Shown here: one piece after another, positions 17,180 through 25,456 of the stretch
Numbering within the stretch: the first letter of the stretch is position 1
Layout of the letters: each line of letters starts with the position of its first letter
Assembly (NCBI GenBank): GCA_964613795.1
Contig: CAZTJR010000016.1
Span: 4,454-68,453 of the forward strand
Source: Chromatocurvus sp964613795
Lineage (GTDB): Bacteria > Pseudomonadota > Gammaproteobacteria > Pseudomonadales > Halieaceae
Length of the DNA stretch: 64,000 bases
Direction of reading: 5' to 3'
Made by a program: the position numbers and the translations under genes
The notes under the pieces: model-generated
Database searches by the model: none
What the model saw: only the letters and a program-made list of their open reading frames with translations
Told to the model about the DNA's origin: nothing

Positions 17180-17229
17180 TTGGCTCGGCCGCGTGCATGG
17201 TGTAAACTGCAATAGTTCGTGGTGTAAAC
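17180..17229. promoter_or_regulatory. Direct repeat and promoter candidate between divergent operons
   Basis: The 9-mer GGTGTAAAC occurs at 17199-17207 and 17221-17229, exactly 22 bp apart (about two helical turns), in the region dividing the leftward trigger-factor-like operon from the rightward receptor operon. A weak sigma-70 match on the plus strand overlaps the first copy (TTGGCT at 17180, 17-base gap, TAAACT at 17203). It could be a regulator site controlling both directions. By-eye only. Confidence 0.35.
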
Positions 17230-17394
17230 AATATCCCTGGCGACAATGCCCGGGGACGTCATGCTTTTCCAGGCGGCGCAAGCGCCCCCCGCGAACTCCG
17301 CAAATGCAATTTTCGCAAGCCGCTACTGAAGCGCCGATGTCCGCCGGCGCTGTCTGCGCGAATTGTTTTATATTTCCAACAGAGGGTCTTCACA

Positions 17395-19701
17395 ATGTCC
17401 AGCCGACCGATTTCACGCAGTCGCTATCTACAGTCACTTCTCACGTCCACCGCACTCGTTTCCGCCGGTGCCGCCAGCACCGGAGCGTCCGCACAGGAAG
17501 TCGTGCAGCAGGCTAACCAGGGCACGATAGAAGAAATCGTCGTGCGCGGTGTCGCGCGCAAGTTCCGGCCGGAGGAGCAGAATACCGCGACCGGCCTGAA
17601 CATGCAGCTGATCGACACGCCCCAGGCAGTCACGGTCATTACGCCGGAGATGATGAACACCATCAACGCCGATTCCGCTTATGAAGCCACTGACCTGGTT
17701 CCCGGCGTGCAGCGGTCCGGCTTCGGCTTCGGCTTCGAACAGATCGTCATGCGCGGCATCTTCAATGGTCGCCATCGCGTGAACAACATTCTTTTCGGAA
17801 ACATTCTCACCTCCGTCGAGTCCTACGCCGCCGAGCGAGTCGAGATCGTCCGCGGCCCGGCAACGGTTCTGTATGGTGTCACCGGCTCCTTCGGCGGTGA
17901 GATCAATTCAATCCTGAAGCGTCCGCTGCGCACCCCGCGGGCGGAGATCGGTGTGGAGTTCGGCAACTACGATACGCAGAACTACTCTCTGGACATCGGC
18001 GGCCCGCTCAACGATGCCGGTACCGTGTCGGGTCGCTTCGTGGCTAAATACGACGAGTTCGATCTGCCGCTCGACATCAACCAGGAGAACTTTCCCAACG
18101 AGAAGTTCATGGTGCTGGGCTCCGTTGCCTGGGATATCACGCCGATGACGACGCTGCGCGCGACCCTGCACCATCAGGAGCGCACGATGGATCCCTGGGA
18201 CGGCGGTGCACTGATTGAGCAGCCTGACGGTTCTCTGGCCCTGCCCGATGTGGATCCGGAGCAGTGGTATTTCTCGCATCCGGATCAGTCCCGTGAAACG
18301 CTGGACATGCACTTCGGGATCCTCGAACTAGAGCATCAGTTCGGCAACGGTTGGAGTTCCACGACCCAGGTGGCCTGGAACAAGTACGATGAGGACCTGT
18401 CCTACTTCTATCCCTTCGGCCCCTTCGGCGCCTATTCGCTGGGTGACGACGAGATCTATATCTACACCTACGACATCGAGCGTGATGGTGAGGAGCTCAC
18501 CCTGCGCCAGACTCTCGGTGGCGATTTCGACCTCATGGGCAAGAACCATGAGTTCTTTCTCGCCGCCGAGTACAGCGACAACCAGGATCCGGACAGGTTC
18601 GAACTGCTGAATTCCGCTTTCCAGGGGTTCGGCAGCATCGACATGTACGGTGACGGCTACGATGGCCAGCCGCGCTTTGCGGACGGCTCGGAGTTCAATC
18701 CGATCCAGGGCAATCGCAAGGAGGTCTTCGGCGTGCGCCAGGAATTGCTGGAGGAAACGGAAGACCTGCTGCTGAGCGCCCAGGTGCTCCTCAAGCCCAC
18801 CGACCGGCTGCGGCTGATGTTCGGGGTGCTCTACCAGAAGAACAACACGGTCACGAGTATTCCCATCAATGCCAACGTGGTGAACAATCCGCCGGAGGTG
18901 ACCAACGTCGGTTTCGAGCAGGAAGTCTACCGTTTCGGTGCCACCTACGACATCCTGGACGATTGGGGCTTCGTCAATGACGCGCGGGTATATTACAGCT
19001 ACAGCGAGGGCTTTGAGCCGCAGACCTTTACCGATGCCGACGGCAACAACGTCAGCGCGCCGCAGGAGATGGAGCAGCACGAAATCGGCCTGAAGACCGA
19101 GATGTTCGGGGGCGCGGTCGGTGCCTCGCTGGCGCTGTACGATTATGAGATCACCAACATCGAGGTATCGAGTTCCTTCCTCGGCTCCTTTGGCGGGTTC
19201 GGCAACACGGTCCTGGAAGGTGCGCAGGAGGCCACGGGCCTTGAGGCTGAGATCGTCGGCGAGATACTGCCGGGCTGGAACGTCTCCGCGAACTACGCCT
19301 GGTCCGACATCAATATCGTCGACCCCAACAGTGGCTCGGCGCCACCTAGGACCGTACCGGAGCATGCCGGCGCCATCATGAGTACCTACGAGTTCCTGGA
19401 GGGCCGGATGGCGGGTCTGCGGGTGGGTGCGACGCTCAAGATCAGCGGTGACTACAGCTTCATCGACGGTCCGACCAACGTCAATCGCTTCGGAGCGCTG
19501 GAGGCCGGCGCCCACGAGCGCTTCGACCTCAATGCATCTTATGCACCCCGTGACGGCCGCCTGCAGAACGTCCAGATCTACGCAAACTGGCTGAACGTGT
19601 TCGACGAGGACATCCTGGTCGCGAAGCAGGGGAACCCCGGTTACGGCATCATGTTCATCGATCAGCAGCGCATCACCGTCGGTCTGCGCTACACAATGTG
19701 A
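17395..19701 (+). CDS. TonB-dependent outer-membrane receptor 1 (siderophore-type)
   Basis: A 768-residue receptor. Signal peptide (to about 34, ASAQ), TonB box-like IEEIVVRG near 45, plug domain from about 60 (TPQAVTVITPEMM, VERVEIVRGPATVLYG-type plug core) and a long beta-barrel. The plug wording is that of siderophore receptors. It ends LRYTM rather than in the usual aromatic residue. AGAGGG precedes the ATG. Its stop TGA overlaps the start of the next gene, a secreted Ntn-hydrolase, so the two form an operon. The ligand could be a siderophore or a peptide; the partner hydrolase favours a peptide-like ligand. Confidence 0.88.
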   Translation: MSSRPISRSRYLQSLLTSTALVSAGAASTGASAQEVVQQANQGTIEEIVVRGVARKFRPEEQNTATGLNMQLIDTPQAVTVITPEMMNTINADSAYEATDLVPGVQRSGFGFGFEQIVMRGIFNGRHRVNNILFGNILTSVESYAAERVEIVRGPATVLYGVTGSFGGEINSILKRPLRTPRAEIGVEFGNYDTQNYSLDIGGPLNDAGTVSGRFVAKYDEFDLPLDINQENFPNEKFMVLGSVAWDITPMTTLRATLHHQERTMDPWDGGALIEQPDGSLALPDVDPEQWYFSHPDQSRETLDMHFGILELEHQFGNGWSSTTQVAWNKYDEDLSYFYPFGPFGAYSLGDDEIYIYTYDIERDGEELTLRQTLGGDFDLMGKNHEFFLAAEYSDNQDPDRFELLNSAFQGFGSIDMYGDGYDGQPRFADGSEFNPIQGNRKEVFGVRQELLEETEDLLLSAQVLLKPTDRLRLMFGVLYQKNNTVTSIPINANVVNNPPEVTNVGFEQEVYRFGATYDILDDWGFVNDARVYYSYSEGFEPQTFTDADGNNVSAPQEMEQHEIGLKTEMFGGAVGASLALYDYEITNIEVSSSFLGSFGGFGNTVLEGAQEATGLEAEIVGEILPGWNVSANYAWSDINIVDPNSGSAPPRTVPEHAGAIMSTYEFLEGRMAGLRVGATLKISGDYSFIDGPTNVNRFGALEAGAHERFDLNASYAPRDGRLQNVQIYANWLNVFDEDILVAKQGNPGYGIMFIDQQRITVGLRYTM

Positions 19702-21218
19702 TGATGGATATTATCGATAGCCGCATTCGGCGGACATTGTGTCGTAGCTGCTGCCTCGCGCTTGCGCTGGTCTTCACGGGACCGGTTGTAGCCAGCTACG
19801 GCATCTACGTCGGCAGTGACCTCACGGCCGATGGCAGCGTGCTGCTCGGCGGTACCGGTGAGGAGGTCTCCAGCCACTGGCTGGAGATCGTTCCCGCGCA
19901 GACGCATCCGGAGAGCGCCACGATCGCGGTTGGCGTTGACGAGCGCGCCAACTACCCCGGTGAATTCATCGAGATACCGCAGGTCCGCCGCACGGTAAAA
20001 TACATCACGATGAACTACACCGATTACGAAGGGTTCCCACCCCCCTTGACTAACGGTGGCCTGAACGAGCACGGCGTGGCGGCGCGGGATATCTGGGCGC
20101 CCTCCCGGCCCGAGCTAGCGGCGATGACGCCTGAACCCCAGCGCGGCCCCAATTACTCGGACCTGTCGCGGATCGCCATGGAGCGCGCCACCAGTGCCCG
20201 CGAGGCGGTATCCATCATCGGTAGGCTGATGGACGAGTACGGCTACTCCACCTACGGGGGCAATTCGCACCTGTTTGCGGACGCGACCGAAGGCTGGGTG
20301 GTCCTGAACTTTGCCGGCGGGCAGGGTCTGTGGATCGCGCAGCGCCTGGGTCCCGACGAGGTGCGCATGTCCTATCCCGGCTATATCCATGAGGTGCCGC
20401 CGGATTTCCGGGAACGCGAAGGCTGGATGGGATCGGAGAACTTCATCGCGTTTGCTGTGGAGCAGGGCTGGTGGGATCCCGAGTCCGGCGAGCCCTTCGA
20501 TGCCAATGCCGTCTACGGCAACGGTGAGGGGCGCTCAGAAGGGGTGCGTATCATTGAGGCCCGGCTGCGCGAGCAGGCGGCGCGCGGTGGGGTTACCCTG
20601 CGACAGATGATGGATGCGGTGCGCGATCCTCTTATCTCGTCGGACGCAGCGGGCTACGGCCAGGTGGCGCACATCCGACAGCGCGATCCGCATCCTGAGT
20701 TGAAGATGCTATGGGTGGCGCCGACCGGTTCGGTCACGGCCCCCTTCGTCCCGTACTGGATTGCCGGCACCGAGGTTCTCCCCGAGTTCGGCAAGCACCG
20801 GTACCTGACCAAGGGCCAGGCATCCACCTTCGTGAAGCCCGACTTCGCAATCCAGGAGGCTTCCCGGTTCGCGGGACGTCTGTTCAAGCGGCTGATGTAT
20901 TACACCTGTGATGCACCGGCGCGCTTCCTGCCAGAGGTAACGGAGGCCCTGACGGCGTTCGAGAACCGCAGTATCGACCAGGCCGCTGCCATCGAGGAAC
21001 GGGCTACGGTATTGTTCGAGGCGCAGGAACCGGAAATGGCGCGTGCTGTGATCGACGACTTCTCATCGGCGCGTGCCCGCTCGGCGCTCGAACTGGGCGA
21101 GGATCTGCTCGGCAGTATCGAGGCTCGGCACCGCTTGCTTGAGGGCCCGAAGCTGCCCGGCGATACGGCTGAGATCGGCACCCGTCACGGCCCCTACGTG
21201 AACTGCCGGGTGAACTGA
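19701..21218 (+). CDS. Secreted C69-like Ntn-hydrolase (Ser nucleophile) A
   Basis: A 505-residue relative of family C69 dipeptidases. The signal peptide ends VVA, and the next residue is Ser32, followed by YGIYVGSDLTADGS. In ordinary C69 enzymes the same alignment position is the N-terminal Cys nucleophile (CTT-I-VGK-A--DGS). Signal peptidase cleavage would therefore leave Ser, not Cys, as the mature N-terminus, as required for an Ntn nucleophile. The ATG at 19701 overlaps the receptor stop by one base; a GTG at 19698 and an ATG at 19704 are also in frame. About 60 percent of residues match the paralog at 22932. Likely periplasmic amide hydrolysis. Confidence 0.83.
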   Translation: MMDIIDSRIRRTLCRSCCLALALVFTGPVVASYGIYVGSDLTADGSVLLGGTGEEVSSHWLEIVPAQTHPESATIAVGVDERANYPGEFIEIPQVRRTVKYITMNYTDYEGFPPPLTNGGLNEHGVAARDIWAPSRPELAAMTPEPQRGPNYSDLSRIAMERATSAREAVSIIGRLMDEYGYSTYGGNSHLFADATEGWVVLNFAGGQGLWIAQRLGPDEVRMSYPGYIHEVPPDFREREGWMGSENFIAFAVEQGWWDPESGEPFDANAVYGNGEGRSEGVRIIEARLREQAARGGVTLRQMMDAVRDPLISSDAAGYGQVAHIRQRDPHPELKMLWVAPTGSVTAPFVPYWIAGTEVLPEFGKHRYLTKGQASTFVKPDFAIQEASRFAGRLFKRLMYYTCDAPARFLPEVTEALTAFENRSIDQAAAIEERATVLFEAQEPEMARAVIDDFSSARARSALELGEDLLGSIEARHRLLEGPKLPGDTAEIGTRHGPYVNCRVN

Positions 21219-21243
21219 TCGTGCCCGCCGCCGGCAGCACCTC

Positions 21244-22935
21244 TCAGGGTGCGTCTGCGGCGGGCAGTATTGGTGCGAGGGTCTCCCGCAGGGGGGCCAG
21301 CTCCGTCTCATAATTGCGCCAGCGCTGGAGTGAACCGCGATAGATGGGCTGGCGGACCTGCCAGCGACTCGGGGTCCGCACGCCGCGGTCGGTGCGGTGA
21401 AAGTCCAGGCAGGCATCCTCCCACGGCAGGCCACAGTGCTCGAGGAGGGTATGGACCTGACTCTGTGTGTCATCCACCATCTCTTCGTAATGCAGGTCCA
21501 GAATCTCTATCGGCAGCACCGCGTGCCAGTGCTGCATCAGCCGATGGTAGTCGAGATAATAACGCCCGAGGGTATCCAGACGGTTGGCGAAGCTTATCTG
21601 ATCAGCAAAACTCGTGAAATAGCAGGACAGACAGTTGTCCAGTGGATGGCGGCGGCAGTGAATCACCTTTGCGCCCGGGAACAGCAGGGCGATCACGCCC
21701 AGATGCATGAAATTGAACGGCAGCTTGTCGGTGATACGGTCGGCGCGCTCTGACACCTTGTCCAGCGCCTCCAGGTAGCGTCGCCCCATGCGTCGCAGCG
21801 AGACGCGGCCGGTTGTCAACAGGCCTTCGGGGTAGGGCTTGCCAGAGCGGGACAGTTCACCGATCTGGTAGCTGACTTTCAGCAGCATCGACATCTCACC
21901 GCCGGCGGCGACCTGAGAGTGGCTGGCGAGGATCTGCTCGGTGAGCGTGGTTCCGGAGCGGGGCATACCGACGACGAAGATCGGGCGCTCCGAGTCGAGG
22001 CCCGAATCCCTTGCTTCAGCGTAGAAGGATTTGTCCAGCGTGTCGATCAGGCGGTCAATCGCGCGACTGTAGCCGTCACTGTCGAAGGGTTTGCGCGCTG
22101 CTTCCGCGTCGTAGCCGCGGCGCAAATGCCGGAAGGCCGTGCGGTACTCACCAGCGCGATCTGCATGATAGCCAAGCGCAATGTTCAAACGAATGCGCCC
22201 TTCCTCCGGGGTGGCGCTACTCTCTGCCAGGCGCTGCGCTGTCTGCACCCACGTCGGGTCCACTTCGCCCTCACGCATCTGTAATAGCCGGGACAGGGCC
22301 AGTGGGCTCTCCGGTTCCCGGCGCAGGATGGACAGATATTGCATCCGCGCCTGTCGAAAGCGTCCTGCAGACTCGCAGGCATCCCCGAGGCCCAGTCGGA
22401 TACGCGGATCGTCCGGATCGATCTTCAGGGCTTCCTGAAAGGTGTCTATCGCCGACACGACATCGCCGCTCTTGGTCTGCACATCGGCGAGTGCTCGCAG
22501 GGGGTCGGGCTGTCCCGGCTGCAGCGCCACCAGACGCTCCAGCAGCGGTCGCGCCTGATCGAAGCGGCTCAGCTGGCGCAGCGCCCTGGCCATGTTGTTC
22601 AGCGCGTCGGGATGCTCCGGAGACAGTTCGAGTGCCCTGGAGAAGGGAGCCAGGGCTTCCTGTGGCGTATCCGCTTTGACCCTGACACTGCCAAGGTCGC
22701 TCCAGGCATTGGCGTTGCGTGGCTCGATGCTGACGGAGCGCGACAAAAGGCTATCGGCATCATTGAGTCGGCCCTGCTGCAGCCTGGCGAGGCCCAGATA
22801 ATGCAGCGCCTGCCAATGTTGCGGTTCCCGCCCGAGTATATCCATGTAGATCTTCGCTGCCGCAGCGACATCGCCCTTGCGATGAAGCTCAACGCCACTG
22901 CGCATACGGGGATCGAGTGGCTCGGGCATGCTCAT
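21244..22935 (-). CDS. TPR-sulfotransferase 2
   Basis: A 563-residue protein. Six or more TPR units (about 10-275, for example LHYLGLARLQQGRLNDA and ALNNMARALRQLSRFDQA) precede a PAPS-dependent sulfotransferase domain with VVGMPRSGTTLTEQILASHS at 321-340 and KVIHCRRHPLDNCLSCYF at 423-440. The ATG at 22935 overlaps the TGA of Ntn-hydrolase B (ATGA), so the two are co-translated. It converges with Ntn-hydrolase A, 25 bases away. There is no signal peptide, so sulfation would be cytosolic, before any export. Confidence 0.87.
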   Translation of the reverse strand: MSMPEPLDPRMRSGVELHRKGDVAAAAKIYMDILGREPQHWQALHYLGLARLQQGRLNDADSLLSRSVSIEPRNANAWSDLGSVRVKADTPQEALAPFSRALELSPEHPDALNNMARALRQLSRFDQARPLLERLVALQPGQPDPLRALADVQTKSGDVVSAIDTFQEALKIDPDDPRIRLGLGDACESAGRFRQARMQYLSILRREPESPLALSRLLQMREGEVDPTWVQTAQRLAESSATPEEGRIRLNIALGYHADRAGEYRTAFRHLRRGYDAEAARKPFDSDGYSRAIDRLIDTLDKSFYAEARDSGLDSERPIFVVGMPRSGTTLTEQILASHSQVAAGGEMSMLLKVSYQIGELSRSGKPYPEGLLTTGRVSLRRMGRRYLEALDKVSERADRITDKLPFNFMHLGVIALLFPGAKVIHCRRHPLDNCLSCYFTSFADQISFANRLDTLGRYYLDYHRLMQHWHAVLPIEILDLHYEEMVDDTQSQVHTLLEHCGLPWEDACLDFHRTDRGVRTPSRWQVRQPIYRGSLQRWRNYETELAPLRETLAPILPAADAP

Positions 22936-24470
22936 CGATACGCTGCCCGGTCCGCGGGCAATCGGTCGGGATCGGCGCCCACCAGACAGCTGACGGCGGT
23001 GCCACCGTCGTTGATAGCACCTGCGTTCGGCGCCGGCGGAACGCCATGACGAAGCCGTACCTCGGTACCGATACCGGCCACCAGATCGCGTCCAATGGAC
23101 AGCGCTTCGGCGGCGCGGGAATGGCTCTCGCGGGTGAGCAGCGTCTGCGCTGCTGCCGGTTCACCGGCGGCATAGGCGAGGGCCGCGGCTCGTTCGATGT
23201 GTGGCAGAGCGGAACGGATGTTGTCTTCGAATGCCCGCAGCGTGCCCTGGACACGGTCGAGGAGTTCGTCCGGACGGGCGCAGGTATAGTACATCAGACG
23301 CTTGAACACACGGCCTGCGAACTCAGTCGCCTCGCGCAGCTGGAAGTCGGGATTGATGAAGCTGGGCCCGGACCCCTCTGTAAGATAGCGATGCTGGCCG
23401 TACTCCGCGGGCACTTCCTGCGTACCGATCCACCAGGGCAGGAAGGGCGCGGTGACCGACCCTGTGGGTGCGACCCAGAGCAGTCCCAGGTCCGGGTGGG
23501 GTAGATCATTTCGCAGCTGGGCGACCTGGCCGTACCCTGCGTGGTCATCGGCAATCCGCGGGTCGCGGACCATGGCCATCATCGCCCTCGGTGTCACCGG
23601 GGCCATTGCCCGGAATTCCTCCTCGAGCATCTGCGGCGAGACATACTTGGTGCCCGGGTGACGCATGATGCCGCCCAGACCATAGACCCTGTCGACGTTG
23701 AAGGGTTGCGCCGAGCCCGGGTCGTACCAGCCCTGCTCTATCGCGAAATCGATCAGGTTTGGCGATCCCATCCAATCATCGCGGCTGAGGTAGTCTGCGG
23801 GAACGTCGCCAATATAGCCGGGATAGCTGACCCTGACATCGTTTGCGCCCAGACGCTCCGCGACCCACAGACCCTGACCACCGGCGAACTCTAGAACGAC
23901 CCAGCCTTCGTTCGCATCGGCGATCAGGTGGGAGTTGCCGCCGTAGGTGGTGTAGCCGAACTCGTCGATCAGTGCGCCGATAATCTCCACGGCCTCCCGC
24001 GCTGTTTGTGCGCGCTCCAGCGCGATGCGGGCAAGATCGCTGTAATTTGGGCCCGTCTGATCTCTGGGTGTCATTGCCACCAGCTCATCCCGTGACGGCG
24101 ACCAGATGTCGCGAATCGCGACCTGATGCTCATTGAGACCGCCATTCGTTATCGGTGCTGGAAAGCCGGCATAGCTGGTGTAGTTCATCGTGATGTAACG
24201 GAAGGTCTCTCGCACCTGTGGAATGTCGATCAGCCGGGCAGGCAGCGAGGCAGAGGCCGTGGCGCCGACGGTAATCGTTGCATCGGCGGCGTGCGTCTGG
24301 CGCGGCACAATCTCCAGCCAGTGACTGGAGGGCTCCTCGCCGGTACCGCCGAGCAGCACACTGCCGTCGGCCGTCAGGTTCTTGCCGACATAGTAGCCAT
24401 AGCTGGCGCCCGCATCGGGCGCGATGCTCGTGAATAACAGGATAAATGCGCAGGTGATGGATCTGATCAA
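22932..24470 (-). CDS. Secreted C69-like Ntn-hydrolase (Ser nucleophile) B
   Basis: A 512-residue paralog of the protein at 19701. A signal peptide MIRSITCAFILLFTSIAPDA-GA ends in AGA, leaving Ser23 (SYGYYVGKNLTADGS) as the predicted mature N-terminus, again where C69 dipeptidases have Cys. Other shared blocks: TGEEPSSHWLEIVP, TNGGLNEHQVAIRDIW and WVAPTGSVTAPFLPWW. The start is TTG at 24470 with CCGGAG at good spacing; no ATG fits. It is coupled by ATGA to sulfotransferase 2. The convergent arrangement of two such operons suggests duplication with inversion. Confidence 0.82.
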   Translation of the reverse strand: MIRSITCAFILLFTSIAPDAGASYGYYVGKNLTADGSVLLGGTGEEPSSHWLEIVPRQTHAADATITVGATASASLPARLIDIPQVRETFRYITMNYTSYAGFPAPITNGGLNEHQVAIRDIWSPSRDELVAMTPRDQTGPNYSDLARIALERAQTAREAVEIIGALIDEFGYTTYGGNSHLIADANEGWVVLEFAGGQGLWVAERLGANDVRVSYPGYIGDVPADYLSRDDWMGSPNLIDFAIEQGWYDPGSAQPFNVDRVYGLGGIMRHPGTKYVSPQMLEEEFRAMAPVTPRAMMAMVRDPRIADDHAGYGQVAQLRNDLPHPDLGLLWVAPTGSVTAPFLPWWIGTQEVPAEYGQHRYLTEGSGPSFINPDFQLREATEFAGRVFKRLMYYTCARPDELLDRVQGTLRAFEDNIRSALPHIERAAALAYAAGEPAAAQTLLTRESHSRAAEALSIGRDLVAGIGTEVRLRHGVPPAPNAGAINDGGTAVSCLVGADPDRLPADRAAYR

Positions 24471-24865
24471 GATACGGTCTCCGGAAAAGAGGAATGTGTG
24501 GACGCCAAGTCTACGCTATCCGGTGACCTCGGGTCAGGGCTGCAGCTTGAGGTCGGCACGCAGACGAGCACGACGACCGACGGCGTGGAAGCGCCACACG
24601 GCCTCCTAACATGTCCGAATGAGGTGCGGTACGCCGACCCGCCCGCTGGCCACGTATCTTGTCCCGACAGTCGCACAACACGCGATCGTCGCGTCCGTGA
24701 CGGCGGTTTTTCAGTAGCTGGCGGGCTGGTAGCATGCATAAACCGTACAGAAACTGAAAAGCCGGCCAATGGGAGAACACCGGATTATCAGGGTGGATGG
24801 TGTGTCCCCGTGCATCAGGCCGGTCCTGATGGTGCAGACAGCGTCACCGGCGCAAAGGAGAAGTC
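24471..24865. other. 395-bp intergenic region
   Basis: It separates the leftward Ntn-hydrolase B operon from the rightward HdeD-ATPase pair, so it should hold divergent promoters. Open frames cross it on both strands, but their composition is not protein-like and none has a ribosome site. A GGAG at about 24480 (minus) and AAAGGAG at about 24856 (plus) serve the flanking genes. I found no RNA gene or repeat. Confidence 0.5.
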
Positions 24866-25456
24866 ATGACTGACGGATACAACGAACCCGGCGCAACCCT
24901 TATCGAAGAATCGGTGGAACTCCCCGTGAAGTGGGGCTGGTTGCTTGCCCTTGGCATTGCCATGATTGCGTTTGGCATCGCAGGACTCTTTTTTACTTTT
25001 GCGCTCACAATGGCGAGCGTGATCGTTTTCGGTGCGCTGGTTCTTGCGGCCGGCCTGCTGCAGCTATGGCACGGCTTTGCCGCACGTGAGGAAAGCTGGG
25101 GAGGCCGTGGTTTGCATCTCCTTGTCGCGGTGATCTATCTGATCTTCAGTGGTCTTCTGCTGTGGGACCCGCTGAGTGGCTCGTTATCACTTACTTTGCT
25201 GCTCGCGGCATTCCTGCTCGCCATCGGCGTCTTTCGTCTCTATTACGCATGGCAGTGGCAGCGCCGAGGCTGGCGCTGGAAGCTGGCTGCGTTTACCGGC
25301 CTCATTAACGTCGTGCTTGCCGTTCTGATCATTTTGGGCTGGCCGGCAACCGGGCTCTGGGTAATCGGGCTGTTCCTGGCAATCGAAATACTGTTCAACG
25401 GAACGCTGCTGACCTCGCTGGCCTTGACCGTGCGCAGCGCGCAGCATGACGCATGA
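24866..25456 (+). CDS. HdeD-family (DUF308) membrane protein
   Basis: A 196-residue inner-membrane protein with six hydrophobic helices in three paired units, typical of HdeD (acid-resistance membrane protein) and DUF308. Examples are LLALGIAMIAFGIAGLFF, IVFGALVLAAGLLQLWHGF and LLAAFLLAIGVFRLYYAW. AAAGGAG precedes the ATG at 24866. Its end overlaps the start of the P-type ATPase gene by 11 bases, so the two are translated together. The pairing suggests a role in pH or ion stress, but its molecular activity is unknown. Confidence 0.82.
   Translation: MTDGYNEPGATLIEESVELPVKWGWLLALGIAMIAFGIAGLFFTFALTMASVIVFGALVLAAGLLQLWHGFAAREESWGGRGLHLLVAVIYLIFSGLLLWDPLSGSLSLTLLLAAFLLAIGVFRLYYAWQWQRRGWRWKLAAFTGLINVVLAVLIILGWPATGLWVIGLFLAIEILFNGTLLTSLALTVRSAQHDA

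Noticed and set aside
18328..19515. 395-codon antisense frame across TonB receptor 1
   Set aside because: Its composition is a mirror of the receptor codons, with no ribosome site or domain. The receptor is clearly the real gene.
24498..24869. 123-codon frame ending in an ATGA overlap with the HdeD gene
   Set aside because: The overlap looks attractive, but the product is low-complexity, has no ribosome site and shows no domain. It was treated as intergenic.
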